Part shown: positions 45,038 to 53,672 of the stretch, in pieces
How the letters are laid out: each line of letters begins with the position of its first letter
How positions within the stretch are numbered: position 1 is the stretch's first letter
Assembly (NCBI RefSeq): GCF_001510715.1
Contig: NZ_LMTJ01000003.1
Location: forward strand, 391,201-455,200
Source: Bacillus sp. FJAT-29814
GTDB taxonomy: Bacteria > Bacillota > Bacilli > Bacillales > Cytobacillaceae
DNA: 64,000 nt
Reading direction: 5' to 3'
Translations under genes and position numbers: made by a program
The notes under the pieces: generated by a model
The model's database searches: none
Seen by the model: only the letters and a program-made list of their open reading frames with translations
What the model was told of the DNA's origin: nothing

Positions 45038-46015
45038 ATGGGTTTACAGATTGTTAGATTTGAAAAAGAGGGAAAAGAGCAGTGGGGAGTAGTATCGGAT
45101 GAACAAATTCTAGTACTAGAGAATTCCTATAGCTCTTTAGCCGAATTCTTAAAAAATGGGGCAGAAGAAGCAAGAAAAGTAAAAGAAAGTGGAGCAGGTA
45201 AATCCGTAGCAATGGATGAGGTCACATTGCTTAGCCCAGTCACCAAACCGGCAAGAATTGTCTGTCAGGGGGCAAATTATTCTTCACATCGGGCAGAAGC
45301 TGGACTTGAAGCTGCCCGCCCTCCATTTAATCTGATCTTTGGCAAAGCAGACAGTTCACTTTGCGGGGCCTATACTGAGATTGTCCGCCCTGCTAACGTG
45401 CAGCTATTAGACTATGAAATTGAATTAGGGTTGGTCATTGGGACAGAAATAGACAATGCAGTGCAAGTGACAGATGAAACTTTGCATCAGTACGTTGCCG
45501 GACTAGTGATTTTTAATGATGTATCCGCCCGGGATGTGCAGCTGACAGAAGGCCAGTGGTTGAAAGGGAAAAGCTACCGGACATTCGGACCTACTGGACC
45601 ATTCCTCTACCTGCTGAACAAGGAAGAAACGGCACTGATCCATGACCTTGAAGTAAAATGCTGGGTCAATGATGAATTGCGTCAATCAGCTAATACCAAT
45701 CAGCTACTTTTCAAACCTGCCGAAACCATTACAGAGTTGTCAGAGATTATGGACCTTTCAACTGGCGATTTAATCGTAACCGGTACTACAGGCGGTGTTG
45801 CGCTAAATCTTACCCCGGACGTTCTCGGCAAAGTTTCAGGGATGGGAACTCCTTACCAGGAAAAACTGGAAGTACTTGTCGAAAGTCAAATCAACAATGG
45901 CAAATACTTAAAAGATGGCGATGTTGTTCGCTGCCAGATCAAAAGCGCAGATGGAACTATTGACCTTGGTGAGCAAGTGAACAAGGTCGTTCCTAGTAAA
46001 GTAGCTATTTCCTAA
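45038..46015 (+). CDS. Fumarylacetoacetate hydrolase (FAH) family protein
   Basis: A 325-residue enzyme with the FAH C-terminal fold. Metal ligands are seen as Glu in LLDYEIELGLVIG, Asp in FNDVSARDVQ, and the Lys in LKGKSYRTFGPTGPF. Family members hydrolyse a C-C bond in 1,3-diketo acids (fumarylacetoacetate, acylpyruvates) or act as hydratases or decarboxylases in meta-cleavage pathways. Start ATG 45038 behind GGGAGGAG. It sits between the regulator and the hydroxylase. Given the acetoacetyl-CoA synthetase in the same island, release of acetoacetate from the ring-cleavage product is an attractive inference. Confidence 0.85.
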   Translation: MGLQIVRFEKEGKEQWGVVSDEQILVLENSYSSLAEFLKNGAEEARKVKESGAGKSVAMDEVTLLSPVTKPARIVCQGANYSSHRAEAGLEAARPPFNLIFGKADSSLCGAYTEIVRPANVQLLDYEIELGLVIGTEIDNAVQVTDETLHQYVAGLVIFNDVSARDVQLTEGQWLKGKSYRTFGPTGPFLYLLNKEETALIHDLEVKCWVNDELRQSANTNQLLFKPAETITELSEIMDLSTGDLIVTGTTGGVALNLTPDVLGKVSGMGTPYQEKLEVLVESQINNGKYLKDGDVVRCQIKSADGTIDLGEQVNKVVPSKVAIS

Positions 46016-46021
46016 AAATCT

Positions 46022-46053
46022 AGCTGGGATTTAATTTAGTTTAAATCCCGGCT
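46022..46053 (+). terminator. Hairpin after the FAH gene, no T-run
   Basis: GGGATTTAA (46026-46034) pairs with TTAAATCCC (46041-46049), with AGC/GCT extending it. No T-run follows, so it may be a weak terminator or a 3'-end stabiliser between the two transcription units. Confidence 0.5.
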
Positions 46054-46109
46054 CCTTCAAATCATCTTACCCATCATAGAGAAAGCTTTTATATACTTCT
46101 TTAACAATT

Positions 46110-46125
46110 ATGTATCCGCTTACAA
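46110..46125 (+). promoter_or_regulatory. cre-like site before the mhpA-like gene
   Basis: ATGTATCCGCTTACAA fits the CcpA consensus with one mismatch (T for A at the fifth core base). It is 38 bp before the start codon. Confidence 0.6.
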
Positions 46126-46162
46126 CCTAAAACTACTAAAAAATAACGAAGGGGAATGATTG

Positions 46163-47734
46163 ATGAAAAACGAAAATTTTGATGTGGCGATTGTAGGGTA
46201 TGGTCCGGTATCAAAGGTGTTGGCAGCATTGCTCGGCCAAAAAGGCTGGAGGGTAGGCGTTTATGAGCGGTTCCCAAAAGCGTATCCGCTTCCTCGTGCC
46301 GTCCATTTCGATGACGAAACGGCTCGCATTTTACAATCTGTGATTCCTGCAAGCGAAATTGAAAGAATCACCGACGTTGCGGAAGATCTCTATACCTGGT
46401 GTAACGCGGAAAGAAAAAATCTCCTAGAAATAGACTTTTCCATGTTTGGTGTCTCCGGTTGGCCAGGGCATATGTTCTTTAATCAACCTGAACTGGAAGA
46501 TGTATTGGACCGCGCCTGCCAAGAGCAGCCTACCGTTAGCGTCAATTTTGGCGAAGAGGCTGTTGGATTGACAGAATTTGAGGATCACGTCGAACTCGTT
46601 GTAAAGGATCTGCAGGGGGTAGTAAGCAAAATCCAGGCCAAATATGTGGTAGGCGCTGATGGAGCCAACAGTTTTGTGCGAAAAAATATGGAACATAGTA
46701 TCACGGATCTCGGATTTGTCGCGGATTGGCTTGTGGTGGATATCATTCCTCAAACAGAAAGGGAATGGAAACCGATGAATCTGCAAGTCTGCGACCCTGC
46801 GCGCCCGACAACGGTCGTTTCAGGCGGGCCTGGCAGAAGACGCTGGGAATTCATGGCCCTTCCAGGGGAAACGAAGGAAGAGCTGAACAAGGAAGAAGTG
46901 GCGTGGGAATTACTCAAGCCATGGGATGTTGCCCCAGAAAATTCCATTTTGGAACGTCATGCCATCTATACCTTCAAAGCCTTATCGGTGGATGAATGGC
47001 GCAAAGGAAGATTGATATTAGCTGGAGACTCTGCCCATTTAACGCCGCCATTCGCGGGCCAAGGCATGTGCGCAGGGCTTCGTGATTCCAAGAATTTAGC
47101 CTGGAAGCTCGATTTGATCCTATCAGGAAAAGCAGACGACGGCATCCTCGATACGTATACGAAGGAACGGAATCCACATAACCGCGAGGTGGTCGAATCT
47201 GCCTTGTTTTTAGGGAAAGTCATTTGTGTAACGGATCCGGAAGCCGCCGCTCAGCGTGATGAAATGTTCTTTACAGGTCAAGTCCCGCCATTTCCGGAAT
47301 TTCCGTATTTGACCGACGGCCTTGTTGATCAACAAAGCAGCAAATATGCAGGAAAACTATCATTCCAAAGCACGGTCAGTTATCAAGGCCAGACAGGACT
47401 ATTCGATGATCTTGTCGGCAATGGTTGGATCATTATGAGCCCAGTGGATGATCCAAAAAATATCCTGACGGAAGAACAGTTGGCTTTTCTGGAGAGCATC
47501 GGTACAAAATGCATCAAGATTTCAGAACCTTCAGATATCACATCGGAAAATCAGGTAGTGGATATCGATGGAAAATACCAACAATATTTTAACGAGACTG
47601 GTTTGGAGGCTGTTGTAGCCCGTCCAGACTATTACCTCTTCGGTGCAGTAGACAATTTATCGGATTTGCCGTCACTTGTTGATAATTTGACGAAACAACT
47701 GGGCCAATACATGAACACCGTTACGGTGGGCTAA
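46163..47734 (+). CDS. FAD-dependent aromatic hydroxylase, MhpA-like
   Basis: A 523-residue group A flavoprotein monooxygenase that would add an ortho hydroxyl to a phenolic ring using NADPH and O2. FAD motifs: DVAIVGYGPVS (GxGxxx with Ser for the third Gly), YVVGADGANSFVR (DG motif), and LILAGDSAHLTPPFAGQGMCAGLRD (GD motif). The last is nearly the text of MhpA, 3-(3-hydroxyphenyl)propionate hydroxylase. The C-terminal thioredoxin-like domain is present (about 400-520). Start ATG 46163 after GAAGGGGAA. It is followed by the ring-cleavage dioxygenase. The natural substrate may differ from hydroxyphenylpropionate. Confidence 0.85.
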   Translation: MKNENFDVAIVGYGPVSKVLAALLGQKGWRVGVYERFPKAYPLPRAVHFDDETARILQSVIPASEIERITDVAEDLYTWCNAERKNLLEIDFSMFGVSGWPGHMFFNQPELEDVLDRACQEQPTVSVNFGEEAVGLTEFEDHVELVVKDLQGVVSKIQAKYVVGADGANSFVRKNMEHSITDLGFVADWLVVDIIPQTEREWKPMNLQVCDPARPTTVVSGGPGRRRWEFMALPGETKEELNKEEVAWELLKPWDVAPENSILERHAIYTFKALSVDEWRKGRLILAGDSAHLTPPFAGQGMCAGLRDSKNLAWKLDLILSGKADDGILDTYTKERNPHNREVVESALFLGKVICVTDPEAAAQRDEMFFTGQVPPFPEFPYLTDGLVDQQSSKYAGKLSFQSTVSYQGQTGLFDDLVGNGWIIMSPVDDPKNILTEEQLAFLESIGTKCIKISEPSDITSENQVVDIDGKYQQYFNETGLEAVVARPDYYLFGAVDNLSDLPSLVDNLTKQLGQYMNTVTVG

Positions 47735-47770
47735 AGCGATTTTTTAATCAAATATTAGGGGGAATTAACG

Positions 47771-48655
47771 ATGTCAAATGTAAAAGTATTCCGTTTAGGG
47801 TATGTCGATTTTTATGCAAAAAATCCTGTTGAGATGGTGGACTATTATACAAACACAATGGGGTACCGGATTACGGAGGAAAAGGATGGCGTCACCTACC
47901 TGACCAACGGGTTTGATCATCACAATGTCGTCATCACACCTGCTGATGAAAAAGCAATTCGCCGATATGGATACCAATTGGATGGAAAATTAACCTTAGA
48001 AGAGGTACAAGCACACCTACAATCACAAGGAATTGCTTCCAGTCTAAAAATAGATGCCAAGCCGGGCGTTGCCAAATTACTAGAATTGCAAGATCCGGCA
48101 GGAAATGTTCTTGAATTATTTACGGAAATGGAGCAAACAGCGGTTGGCTTCGGCACTGCTGGTATTGTTCCAATCAAATTGGGGCATATCGCCTTCTTGG
48201 CCAAGAATTTCACGGAGACGATCGAATTCTACAGGGATGCATTAGGTTTCTATTTTACCGACCAAATTGGCGAGGAATTTGCAAACTTCCTAACCTGTAA
48301 TACGGACCACCATGTCATCAATGTTGTGGCTTCTGACGAGACAAGGCTGCACCACATTGCCTACCAGCTTAAGGATGCAAGCCATCAATACGCCAGTTCG
48401 GATGTATTAGCGAAAAACGGTCGGTCGGTCATCTGGGGGCCTTCCCGCCATACAGCTGGCCATAATATCGCAACCTATCATTATGATCCAGATGGAAATG
48501 TTGTGGAATTGTATATTGATATGGATGTCCTGGTTCCAGAACTCGGAATTTTCGAGCCGCGCTCATGGCATGAGGTACTGCCGATGAAACCTAGAGTTTG
48601 GGAATCCCTCAGTGCGTGGGGAACGGAATTTGAATTCGATTTGGCCAAAGTATAA
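47771..48655 (+). CDS. Extradiol ring-cleavage dioxygenase (VOC, catechol-2,3-dioxygenase type)
   Basis: A 294-residue two-domain type I extradiol dioxygenase. The Fe(II) ligands are His in LGHIAF (about residue 138), His in LHHIAYQ (about 198), and Glu in DGNVVELY (about 250); the SRHTAGHNIATYHYDPDG loop with the catalytic His and Tyr is intact. It would open the ring of the catechol made by the upstream hydroxylase. Start ATG 47771 behind AGGGGGAA, 36 bp after mhpA. The ABM gene follows after 14 bp. Confidence 0.88.
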   Translation: MSNVKVFRLGYVDFYAKNPVEMVDYYTNTMGYRITEEKDGVTYLTNGFDHHNVVITPADEKAIRRYGYQLDGKLTLEEVQAHLQSQGIASSLKIDAKPGVAKLLELQDPAGNVLELFTEMEQTAVGFGTAGIVPIKLGHIAFLAKNFTETIEFYRDALGFYFTDQIGEEFANFLTCNTDHHVINVVASDETRLHHIAYQLKDASHQYASSDVLAKNGRSVIWGPSRHTAGHNIATYHYDPDGNVVELYIDMDVLVPELGIFEPRSWHEVLPMKPRVWESLSAWGTEFEFDLAKV

Positions 48656-48669
48656 GGAGACCGAAATTA

Positions 48670-48960
48670 ATGGTGCAAGAAACCTTTTTCATTGAAGTGA
48701 AACCAGGAACGCAACAGGGGTTTGAGCATGCTTTTAAAAAAGCAGCTGTGCTGATGACAACTGCTAAGGGCTTCTTGGGATCTGAGCTGCAGCAGTGCGT
48801 GGAACAAGAGAATAAATACCTAGTCTGTGTTCATTGGGAAACCGTTGAGGATCATGTGATTGAATTTAAAAATTCCCCAGCGTTTCAAGAAATGAAAGCT
48901 TTAATCGGTCCTTTCTATTTGCACATCCCGCAAGCAGAGCATTATAGACGGATTGTTTAA
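48670..48960 (+). CDS. ABM-domain (antibiotic biosynthesis monooxygenase-like) protein
   Basis: A 96-residue dimeric ferredoxin-like-fold protein of the ABM superfamily. Marks are EVKPGTQQGFEHAFKKAA at the start and KYLVCVHWETVEDH in the middle. Such proteins act as cofactor-free oxygenases on quinols, as isomerases, or as accessory proteins in degradation operons. Start ATG 48670 behind AAGGAGA. It is the last gene of its transcription unit. Role in the pathway unknown. Confidence 0.8.
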   Translation: MVQETFFIEVKPGTQQGFEHAFKKAAVLMTTAKGFLGSELQQCVEQENKYLVCVHWETVEDHVIEFKNSPAFQEMKALIGPFYLHIPQAEHYRRIV

Positions 48961-49000
48961 TAGAAAATGTGATAAGACCTTGAAAGATGAAATAGGATAG

Positions 49001-49056
49001 AAGAATGGGACTATGGGGTCGTAGGTTATGGACTTTCCGTCCCTCTTCTTTTTTTG
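49001..49056 (+). terminator. Rho-independent terminator splitting the island
   Basis: AAGAATGGGAC (49001-49011) pairs with GTCCCTCTTCTT (49039-49050), followed by TTTTTG. It separates the ring-cleavage genes from the CoA genes. Confidence 0.8.
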
Positions 49057-49095
49057 TATTGAAAGATTACATAGGAATGAATGGAGGGGCAGCAG

Positions 49096-50274
49096 ATGAA
49101 CACTTATTTGATAGAAGGAGCAAGAACCCCGTTTGGGACGTATGGCGGTTCTTTAAAGGATGTAAGTGACCTGGACTTGGGGGTTATAGCGACAAAGGGG
49201 GCAATTGAAAGAAGCGGGATTCCTGCATCTGATATCGATGAAATTATCTTTGGCAATGTAATTGGGACAGGGAGCCATTCCCCCTATTTGGCCAGACATA
49301 TCGGCTTGAAAAGCGGAATGACCGAGTCATCAGCAGCGCTCACGCTCAATCGGTTATGCGGGTCTGGCCTTCAGTCGATTGTATCAGGGGCACAAGCGAT
49401 TGCTTTAGGGGAAGCCAGAGTGGTAGCGGCTGGGGGAAGTGAAAGCATGAGTAGTGCACCTCAGATTTTAAAAGGGACGCGCTTTGGTTCACCAAATAAG
49501 GCTCCTGAAGTGGTTGATATGCTGTGGGGGACCTTAATCGATCAATATGTTGGCTGCGGTATGGGAATGACGTCAGAAAATCTAGCCGAAAAATATCACA
49601 TTTCTCGCGAAGAACAGGATGCGTTTGCAGTTCTGTCGCAGGAAAAGGCAGGGAAGGCAAGGGATGGCGGCCGTTTTGGGGATGAAATTGTTCCGGTTGT
49701 CATCAAGGATAGAAAAGGAAAAGAAAACCTAATCAACTTAGATGAGCATATAAGAGATGGCGTCAGCGTGGAGGGCTTGGCGAGATTAAAGCCTGCTTTT
49801 AAAAAGGACGGTTCAGTCACGCCGGGAAACGCCAGCGGGATCAATGATGGGGCTGCTGCCGTCATCTTGGCATCAGAGGACTATGTACAGGAACATCAAT
49901 TAAAACCGTTAGCTAAAGTCGTTTCATGGGCCGTAGCAGGTGTGGATCCGAAAATAATGGGAATCGGGCCTGTTCCGGCGAGTAAAAAAGCTTTGGAAAA
50001 AGCCGGCTTAACCTTTTCTGACATTGACTTGGTCGAGCTGAATGAGGCATTTGCCGCTCAATCATTAGCCGTAATCAAAGAGTTGGGTGTCGATCAGGAA
50101 AAAGTAAATGTAAACGGCGGGGCAATCGCGTTGGGGCATCCCCTTGGTGCAAGCGGTACGAGAATCACGTATTCTTTAGCAGTTGAACTGAGGAAACGGA
50201 ACTTGAAATATGGATTAGCCACCCTTTGTATCGGCGGCGGCCAAGGAATTGCCATCATCATTGAATCAGTATAG
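49096..50274 (+). CDS. Acetyl-CoA C-acyltransferase (thiolase)
   Basis: A 392-residue thiolase. Catalytic Cys88 in [11 protein letters not shown]; His in NEAFAAQSL and [16 protein letters not shown]; second Cys in LCIGGGQG. The length and sequence suit the acetoacetyl-CoA/3-oxoacyl-CoA group. It would split acetoacetyl-CoA to two acetyl-CoA, taking the product of the synthetase in the same unit. Start ATG 49096 behind GGAGGGG; an ATG at 49081 lacks a site. The hydratase gene follows after 30 bp. Confidence 0.92.
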   Translation: MNTYLIEGARTPFGTYGGSLKDVSDLDLGVIATKGAIERSGIPASDIDEIIFGNVIGTGSHSPYLARHIGLKSGMTESSAALTLNRLCGSGLQSIVSGAQAIALGEARVVAAGGSESMSSAPQILKGTRFGSPNKAPEVVDMLWGTLIDQYVGCGMGMTSENLAEKYHISREEQDAFAVLSQEKAGKARDGGRFGDEIVPVVIKDRKGKENLINLDEHIRDGVSVEGLARLKPAFKKDGSVTPGNASGINDGAAAVILASEDYVQEHQLKPLAKVVSWAVAGVDPKIMGIGPVPASKKALEKAGLTFSDIDLVELNEAFAAQSLAVIKELGVDQEKVNVNGGAIALGHPLGASGTRITYSLAVELRKRNLKYGLATLCIGGGQGIAIIIESV

Positions 50275-50304
50275 TCATCACAAAATCGGTTAGGAGGAAT
50301 CACG

Positions 50305-51087
50305 ATGGGAAATAATCATGTTACGTTATCAATTGAAAATAATGTGGCCATTGTCACATTAAATCGTCCCGAAGCGGGGAATGCGCTGGACTTGCAAATG
50401 GCCAAGGAATTGATGGAAGCAGCGATTTTTTGCTCGGAAAGTGAAAAAGTAAGGGCTGTTGTGATCACCGGTGCGGGGAACAAGTTTTCTGTCGGGGGCG
50501 ATTTAAAAAGCTTCGCGGCGCATGGGGAGGAAATAAACGCTCATTTGAAAAAGGTGACCTCTTACCTGCATCAAGCCATTTCGTTTTTTGCCAGGATGAA
50601 TAAACCTTTCATTGGAGCTGTTAATGGTGTAGCCGCTGGCGCTGGGATGAGCCTGGCGTGTGCCTGTGATTTGGTATACGCAACTGATAAGGCCAAGTTT
50701 GTCATGGCCTATAATCGTATCGGATTAACCCCGGATGGCTCGGGAAGTTTCTTTTTGCCCCGCTTAGTAGGAATGAGACGGGCTTTAGAGCTTATGTACA
50801 CCAATCGCGTGTTGACTGCAGAAGAGGCATATGAATGGGGAATCGTCAATCAGGTTGTGGCAGATGACAAATTAATGGAAGTAGTTATCGGATTAGCTGA
50901 AACGTTAGCAAAGGGACCGATGAACGCTTTCGGAGAAACGAAAAAGCTTTTTCTTCATTCCTTGCAGGAAACACTGGAGTCGCAAATGGGCAAGGAGTCG
51001 ATGCTGCTTGCTGAGCGAGCGAGCAGTCAGGAAGGAAAAGAAGGGATTGCCGCTTTCCTTGAGAAGCGGGAGGCAAAGTTTTTTTAA
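50305..51087 (+). CDS. Enoyl-CoA hydratase/isomerase family protein
   Basis: A 260-residue crotonase-fold enzyme. The oxyanion-hole regions are FSVGGDLKSF (about residue 62) and GVAAGAGMSLAC (about 108); the segment IGLTPDGSGSFFLPRLVG has Asp/Ser where classic hydratases carry catalytic glutamates, which resembles PaaG-like isomerases. Start ATG 50305 after TAGGAGGAA. Located between thiolase and acetoacetyl-CoA synthetase, so it acts on a CoA-bound fragment of the pathway. Exact reaction unclear. Confidence 0.87.
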   Translation: MGNNHVTLSIENNVAIVTLNRPEAGNALDLQMAKELMEAAIFCSESEKVRAVVITGAGNKFSVGGDLKSFAAHGEEINAHLKKVTSYLHQAISFFARMNKPFIGAVNGVAAGAGMSLACACDLVYATDKAKFVMAYNRIGLTPDGSGSFFLPRLVGMRRALELMYTNRVLTAEEAYEWGIVNQVVADDKLMEVVIGLAETLAKGPMNAFGETKKLFLHSLQETLESQMGKESMLLAERASSQEGKEGIAAFLEKREAKFF

Positions 51088-51111
51088 GGAAATTATCTGG
51101 AGGGGATAGGA

Positions 51112-53109
51112 TTGAAGACAGAAAAGCTGCAAGGGAAATTGCTCTGGGAGCCCTCACAGGAAATGCAAACTCAGTCCAATATTAAAAGATTTATGGTTTG
51201 GCTGGAGGAAAATCGAGGGCTGAAATTTGACCAGTACGAACAATTATGGGAATGGTCGGTTACAGAAGTGGAAAACTTTTGGGGTGCCATTTGGGATTTT
51301 TTCGAAATCAAAGCCCAGAGGCCTTACGATGAAGTGCTGTCCGGCAGCAAAATGCCGGACGTTCAATGGTTCCCGGGGGCCGTGCTGAACTATGCAGAAC
51401 ACATATTCAGGAATGAAGAACCGGGTAAAACGGCCGTTATCCACCAGTCCGAACTACGGGAGCAACAGGAGCTGACGTGGGATGAATTGAAAAAGAATAC
51501 GGCCGTCATCGCTCAATATTTAAAGTCGATAGGAGTAAAGAGCGGGGACCGGGTCGTAGCGTATGCTCCAAATATACCTGAGACGCTAACTGCCTTTTTG
51601 GCTTGCGCCAGCATTGGCGCTGTTTGGTCGAGCTGTGCACCGGAATTTGGCATTAAAAGTGTCATTGACCGTTTTAAGCAAATCGAACCAACTGTCTTGA
51701 TTGCAGTCGATGGCTATCAATATGGCGGGAAGAAATATGACCGGCTCGAACTGGTGAAAAATTTACAAGCAGAGCTGCCATCCTTAAAGAGCACAGTTCT
51801 TATTCCGTATTTGGGAGAGCAGCCAGAGATGTCTGGACTCCAAAATACAGTTGGTTGGGATGATATTTTAGCAGAATACGAGGATGCGCCTCTCACCTTT
51901 GAATCTGTCCCTTTTCAACATCCACTTTGGATCTTGTATTCGTCAGGCACAACCGGAAAGCCAAAAGGAATTGTTCAAAGTCAGGGAGGAATCCTGCTGG
52001 AGCATCTGAAATTTCTCAGTCTGCAAGGGGACTTGAAGAAAGATGATCGATTTTTTTGGTACACGACAACGGGCTGGATGATGTGGAATATTACCGTCAG
52101 CGGACTGCTGACCGGAGCGACCGTAGTGATGTATGACGGCAATCCTGCCTATCCTAATCATGATACGTTGTGGAAGCTGGCGGAATCTACGAAAATGACA
52201 ACTTTTGGTACGAGTGCGAGTTTTTTAATGGCCAGCATGAAGGCTGGTGTGAAACCGAAGAAACAGTTCGATCTGTCTCACTTAAGAAGTATCGGGTCTA
52301 CGGGATCTCCATTGCCTGAAAGCGGATTTCAATGGGTTTATGAGGACGTTAAAGAAGATGTATGGCTTTATTCCACCAGCGGGGGAACGGATATTTGTTC
52401 CGGATTTGTCGGCGGCAGCCCGACGTTGCCTGTCCATTCCGGCGAAATCCAAGCCCGGTCATTGGGAGCCGCTGTTAAGGCCTATAATGATGGTGGTCAT
52501 GAGGTACTGGATGAAATCGGGGAACTTGTGATTACAGAACCAATGCCATCCATGCCGATTTATTTTTGGAATGATGAGGATGGGCTGAGATATAGGGATA
52601 GCTATTTTAACGTTTACCCTGATGTCTGGCGCCATGGAGACTTTATCGAGGTTACCTCGAGGGGGTCAGTTGTGATTTATGGCCGTTCGGATGCGACGAT
52701 TAACCGCGGGGGAATCCGGATGGGAACAAGTGAAATATATGGCGCTTTGGAAATCATCCCGGAAGTGGTGGATAGTTTAATTGTCGACATTCCCATCAGT
52801 CCTGAAGAATCCTACATGCCGTTATTTATTGTACTGAGGGATGGAGCGGAACTTTCAGCCGATTTAGTGACGCGCATTAACCAAACCATACGTGTAAACT
52901 GTTCTCCAAGGCATGTGCCTAATGATATTTATTGTGTGAAGGACCTACCGAAAACACTCAATGGCAAGAAACTGGAAGTGCCGGTTAAGAAAATTTTAAT
53001 GGGCATTCCAACTGAACAGGCTGTTAATGAAGGTTCCCTTTTAAATCCGGAAACGTTGCAATACTTTGTTGAGTTTAGGAGCAAGTTGGTTTCGGGTATC
53101 AAAAGGTGA
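51112..53109 (+). CDS. Acetoacetate--CoA ligase
   Basis: A 665-residue adenylate-forming enzyme that activates acetoacetate with ATP and CoA. The P-loop is YSSGTTGKPKGI (about residue 280); the long N-terminal region with VENFWGAIWDFFEIKA and MPDVQWFPGAVLNYAEH is typical of acetoacetyl-CoA synthetases, and C-terminal KTLNGKKLEVPVKK holds the catalytic Lys. Start TTG 51112 behind GGAGGGG. It is the last gene of the CoA unit, 24 bp after the hydratase. Together with the thiolase it turns acetoacetate into two acetyl-CoA. Confidence 0.92.
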   Translation: MKTEKLQGKLLWEPSQEMQTQSNIKRFMVWLEENRGLKFDQYEQLWEWSVTEVENFWGAIWDFFEIKAQRPYDEVLSGSKMPDVQWFPGAVLNYAEHIFRNEEPGKTAVIHQSELREQQELTWDELKKNTAVIAQYLKSIGVKSGDRVVAYAPNIPETLTAFLACASIGAVWSSCAPEFGIKSVIDRFKQIEPTVLIAVDGYQYGGKKYDRLELVKNLQAELPSLKSTVLIPYLGEQPEMSGLQNTVGWDDILAEYEDAPLTFESVPFQHPLWILYSSGTTGKPKGIVQSQGGILLEHLKFLSLQGDLKKDDRFFWYTTTGWMMWNITVSGLLTGATVVMYDGNPAYPNHDTLWKLAESTKMTTFGTSASFLMASMKAGVKPKKQFDLSHLRSIGSTGSPLPESGFQWVYEDVKEDVWLYSTSGGTDICSGFVGGSPTLPVHSGEIQARSLGAAVKAYNDGGHEVLDEIGELVITEPMPSMPIYFWNDEDGLRYRDSYFNVYPDVWRHGDFIEVTSRGSVVIYGRSDATINRGGIRMGTSEIYGALEIIPEVVDSLIVDIPISPEESYMPLFIVLRDGAELSADLVTRINQTIRVNCSPRHVPNDIYCVKDLPKTLNGKKLEVPVKKILMGIPTEQAVNEGSLLNPETLQYFVEFRSKLVSGIKR

Positions 53110-53114
53110 TGTAA

Positions 53115-53153
53115 TCCAACGCGTCGTTTGACAGCCGCTCATGACGCGTTGGA
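53115..53153 (+). terminator. Strong hairpin after the acetoacetate--CoA ligase gene
   Basis: TCCAACGCGTC (53115-53125) pairs perfectly with GACGCGTTGGA (53143-53153) over a 17-nt loop. No T-run follows, so termination would be weak; 3'-end protection is an alternative. Confidence 0.55.
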
Positions 53154-53181
53154 AGAGTTGTTTGGAAGGAAATGTATTTTG

Positions 53182-53570
53182 TTTGTATATTTATGGATAA
53201 TCAAAGACAAAATTCCCATGGAAAGGGGCCAAGTTGTCTTTGAACAAGCTTCTCAAAGACAAAATGCGTTAGGAATGGGTGGAAACTGTCTTTGATTTGT
53301 AATTATCTGGGTAATCAAAGACAAAATCCTCTTGGAAAGGGGCTAAAATGTCTTTGATGAGGCTTCTCAAAGACAGAATGCGTTAGGAAAGGGTCGAAAT
53401 TGTCTTTGATTTGTAATTATCTGGATAATCATAGACAAAATCCCACTGGAAAGGGGTTAAAATGTCTTTGATGAGGCTTCTCAAAGACAGAATGCATTAG
53501 GAAAGGGTCGAAATTGTCTTTGATTTGTAATTATCTGGATAATCAAAAACGATATCCCCGTGTAAAAGAG
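53182..53570. repeat. Array D: exact 114-bp tandem repeat with CAAAGACA/TGTCTTTG hairpins
   Basis: TTTGTAATTATCTGG (or variant) recurs at 53182, 53296, 53410 and 53524, each exactly 114 bp. Each unit holds two hairpin modules: TCAAAGACAAAATCC...ATGTCTTTGA and TCAAAGACAGAATGCG...TTGTCTTTGA. Module starts such as 53315, 53367 and 53429 give spacings of 52 and 62. The final unit is decayed. The arms are the same as in array C. There is no gene between 53110 and 53672. Confidence 0.93.
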
Positions 53571-53672
53571 GCCAAAATGTGGTTGATCAAGCTTAACGAA
53601 GATAATTTCCGCCATCTTATGACCTAATCCAAAGGAAAAGCACCTCCCAAACAAGAGCTCCCCTCAAATTTT

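Noticed and set aside
53182..53570. Array D as a CRISPR or phage-derived element
   Set aside because: The full 114-bp unit repeats, including the part that would be spacer, and no phage or cas genes are present.
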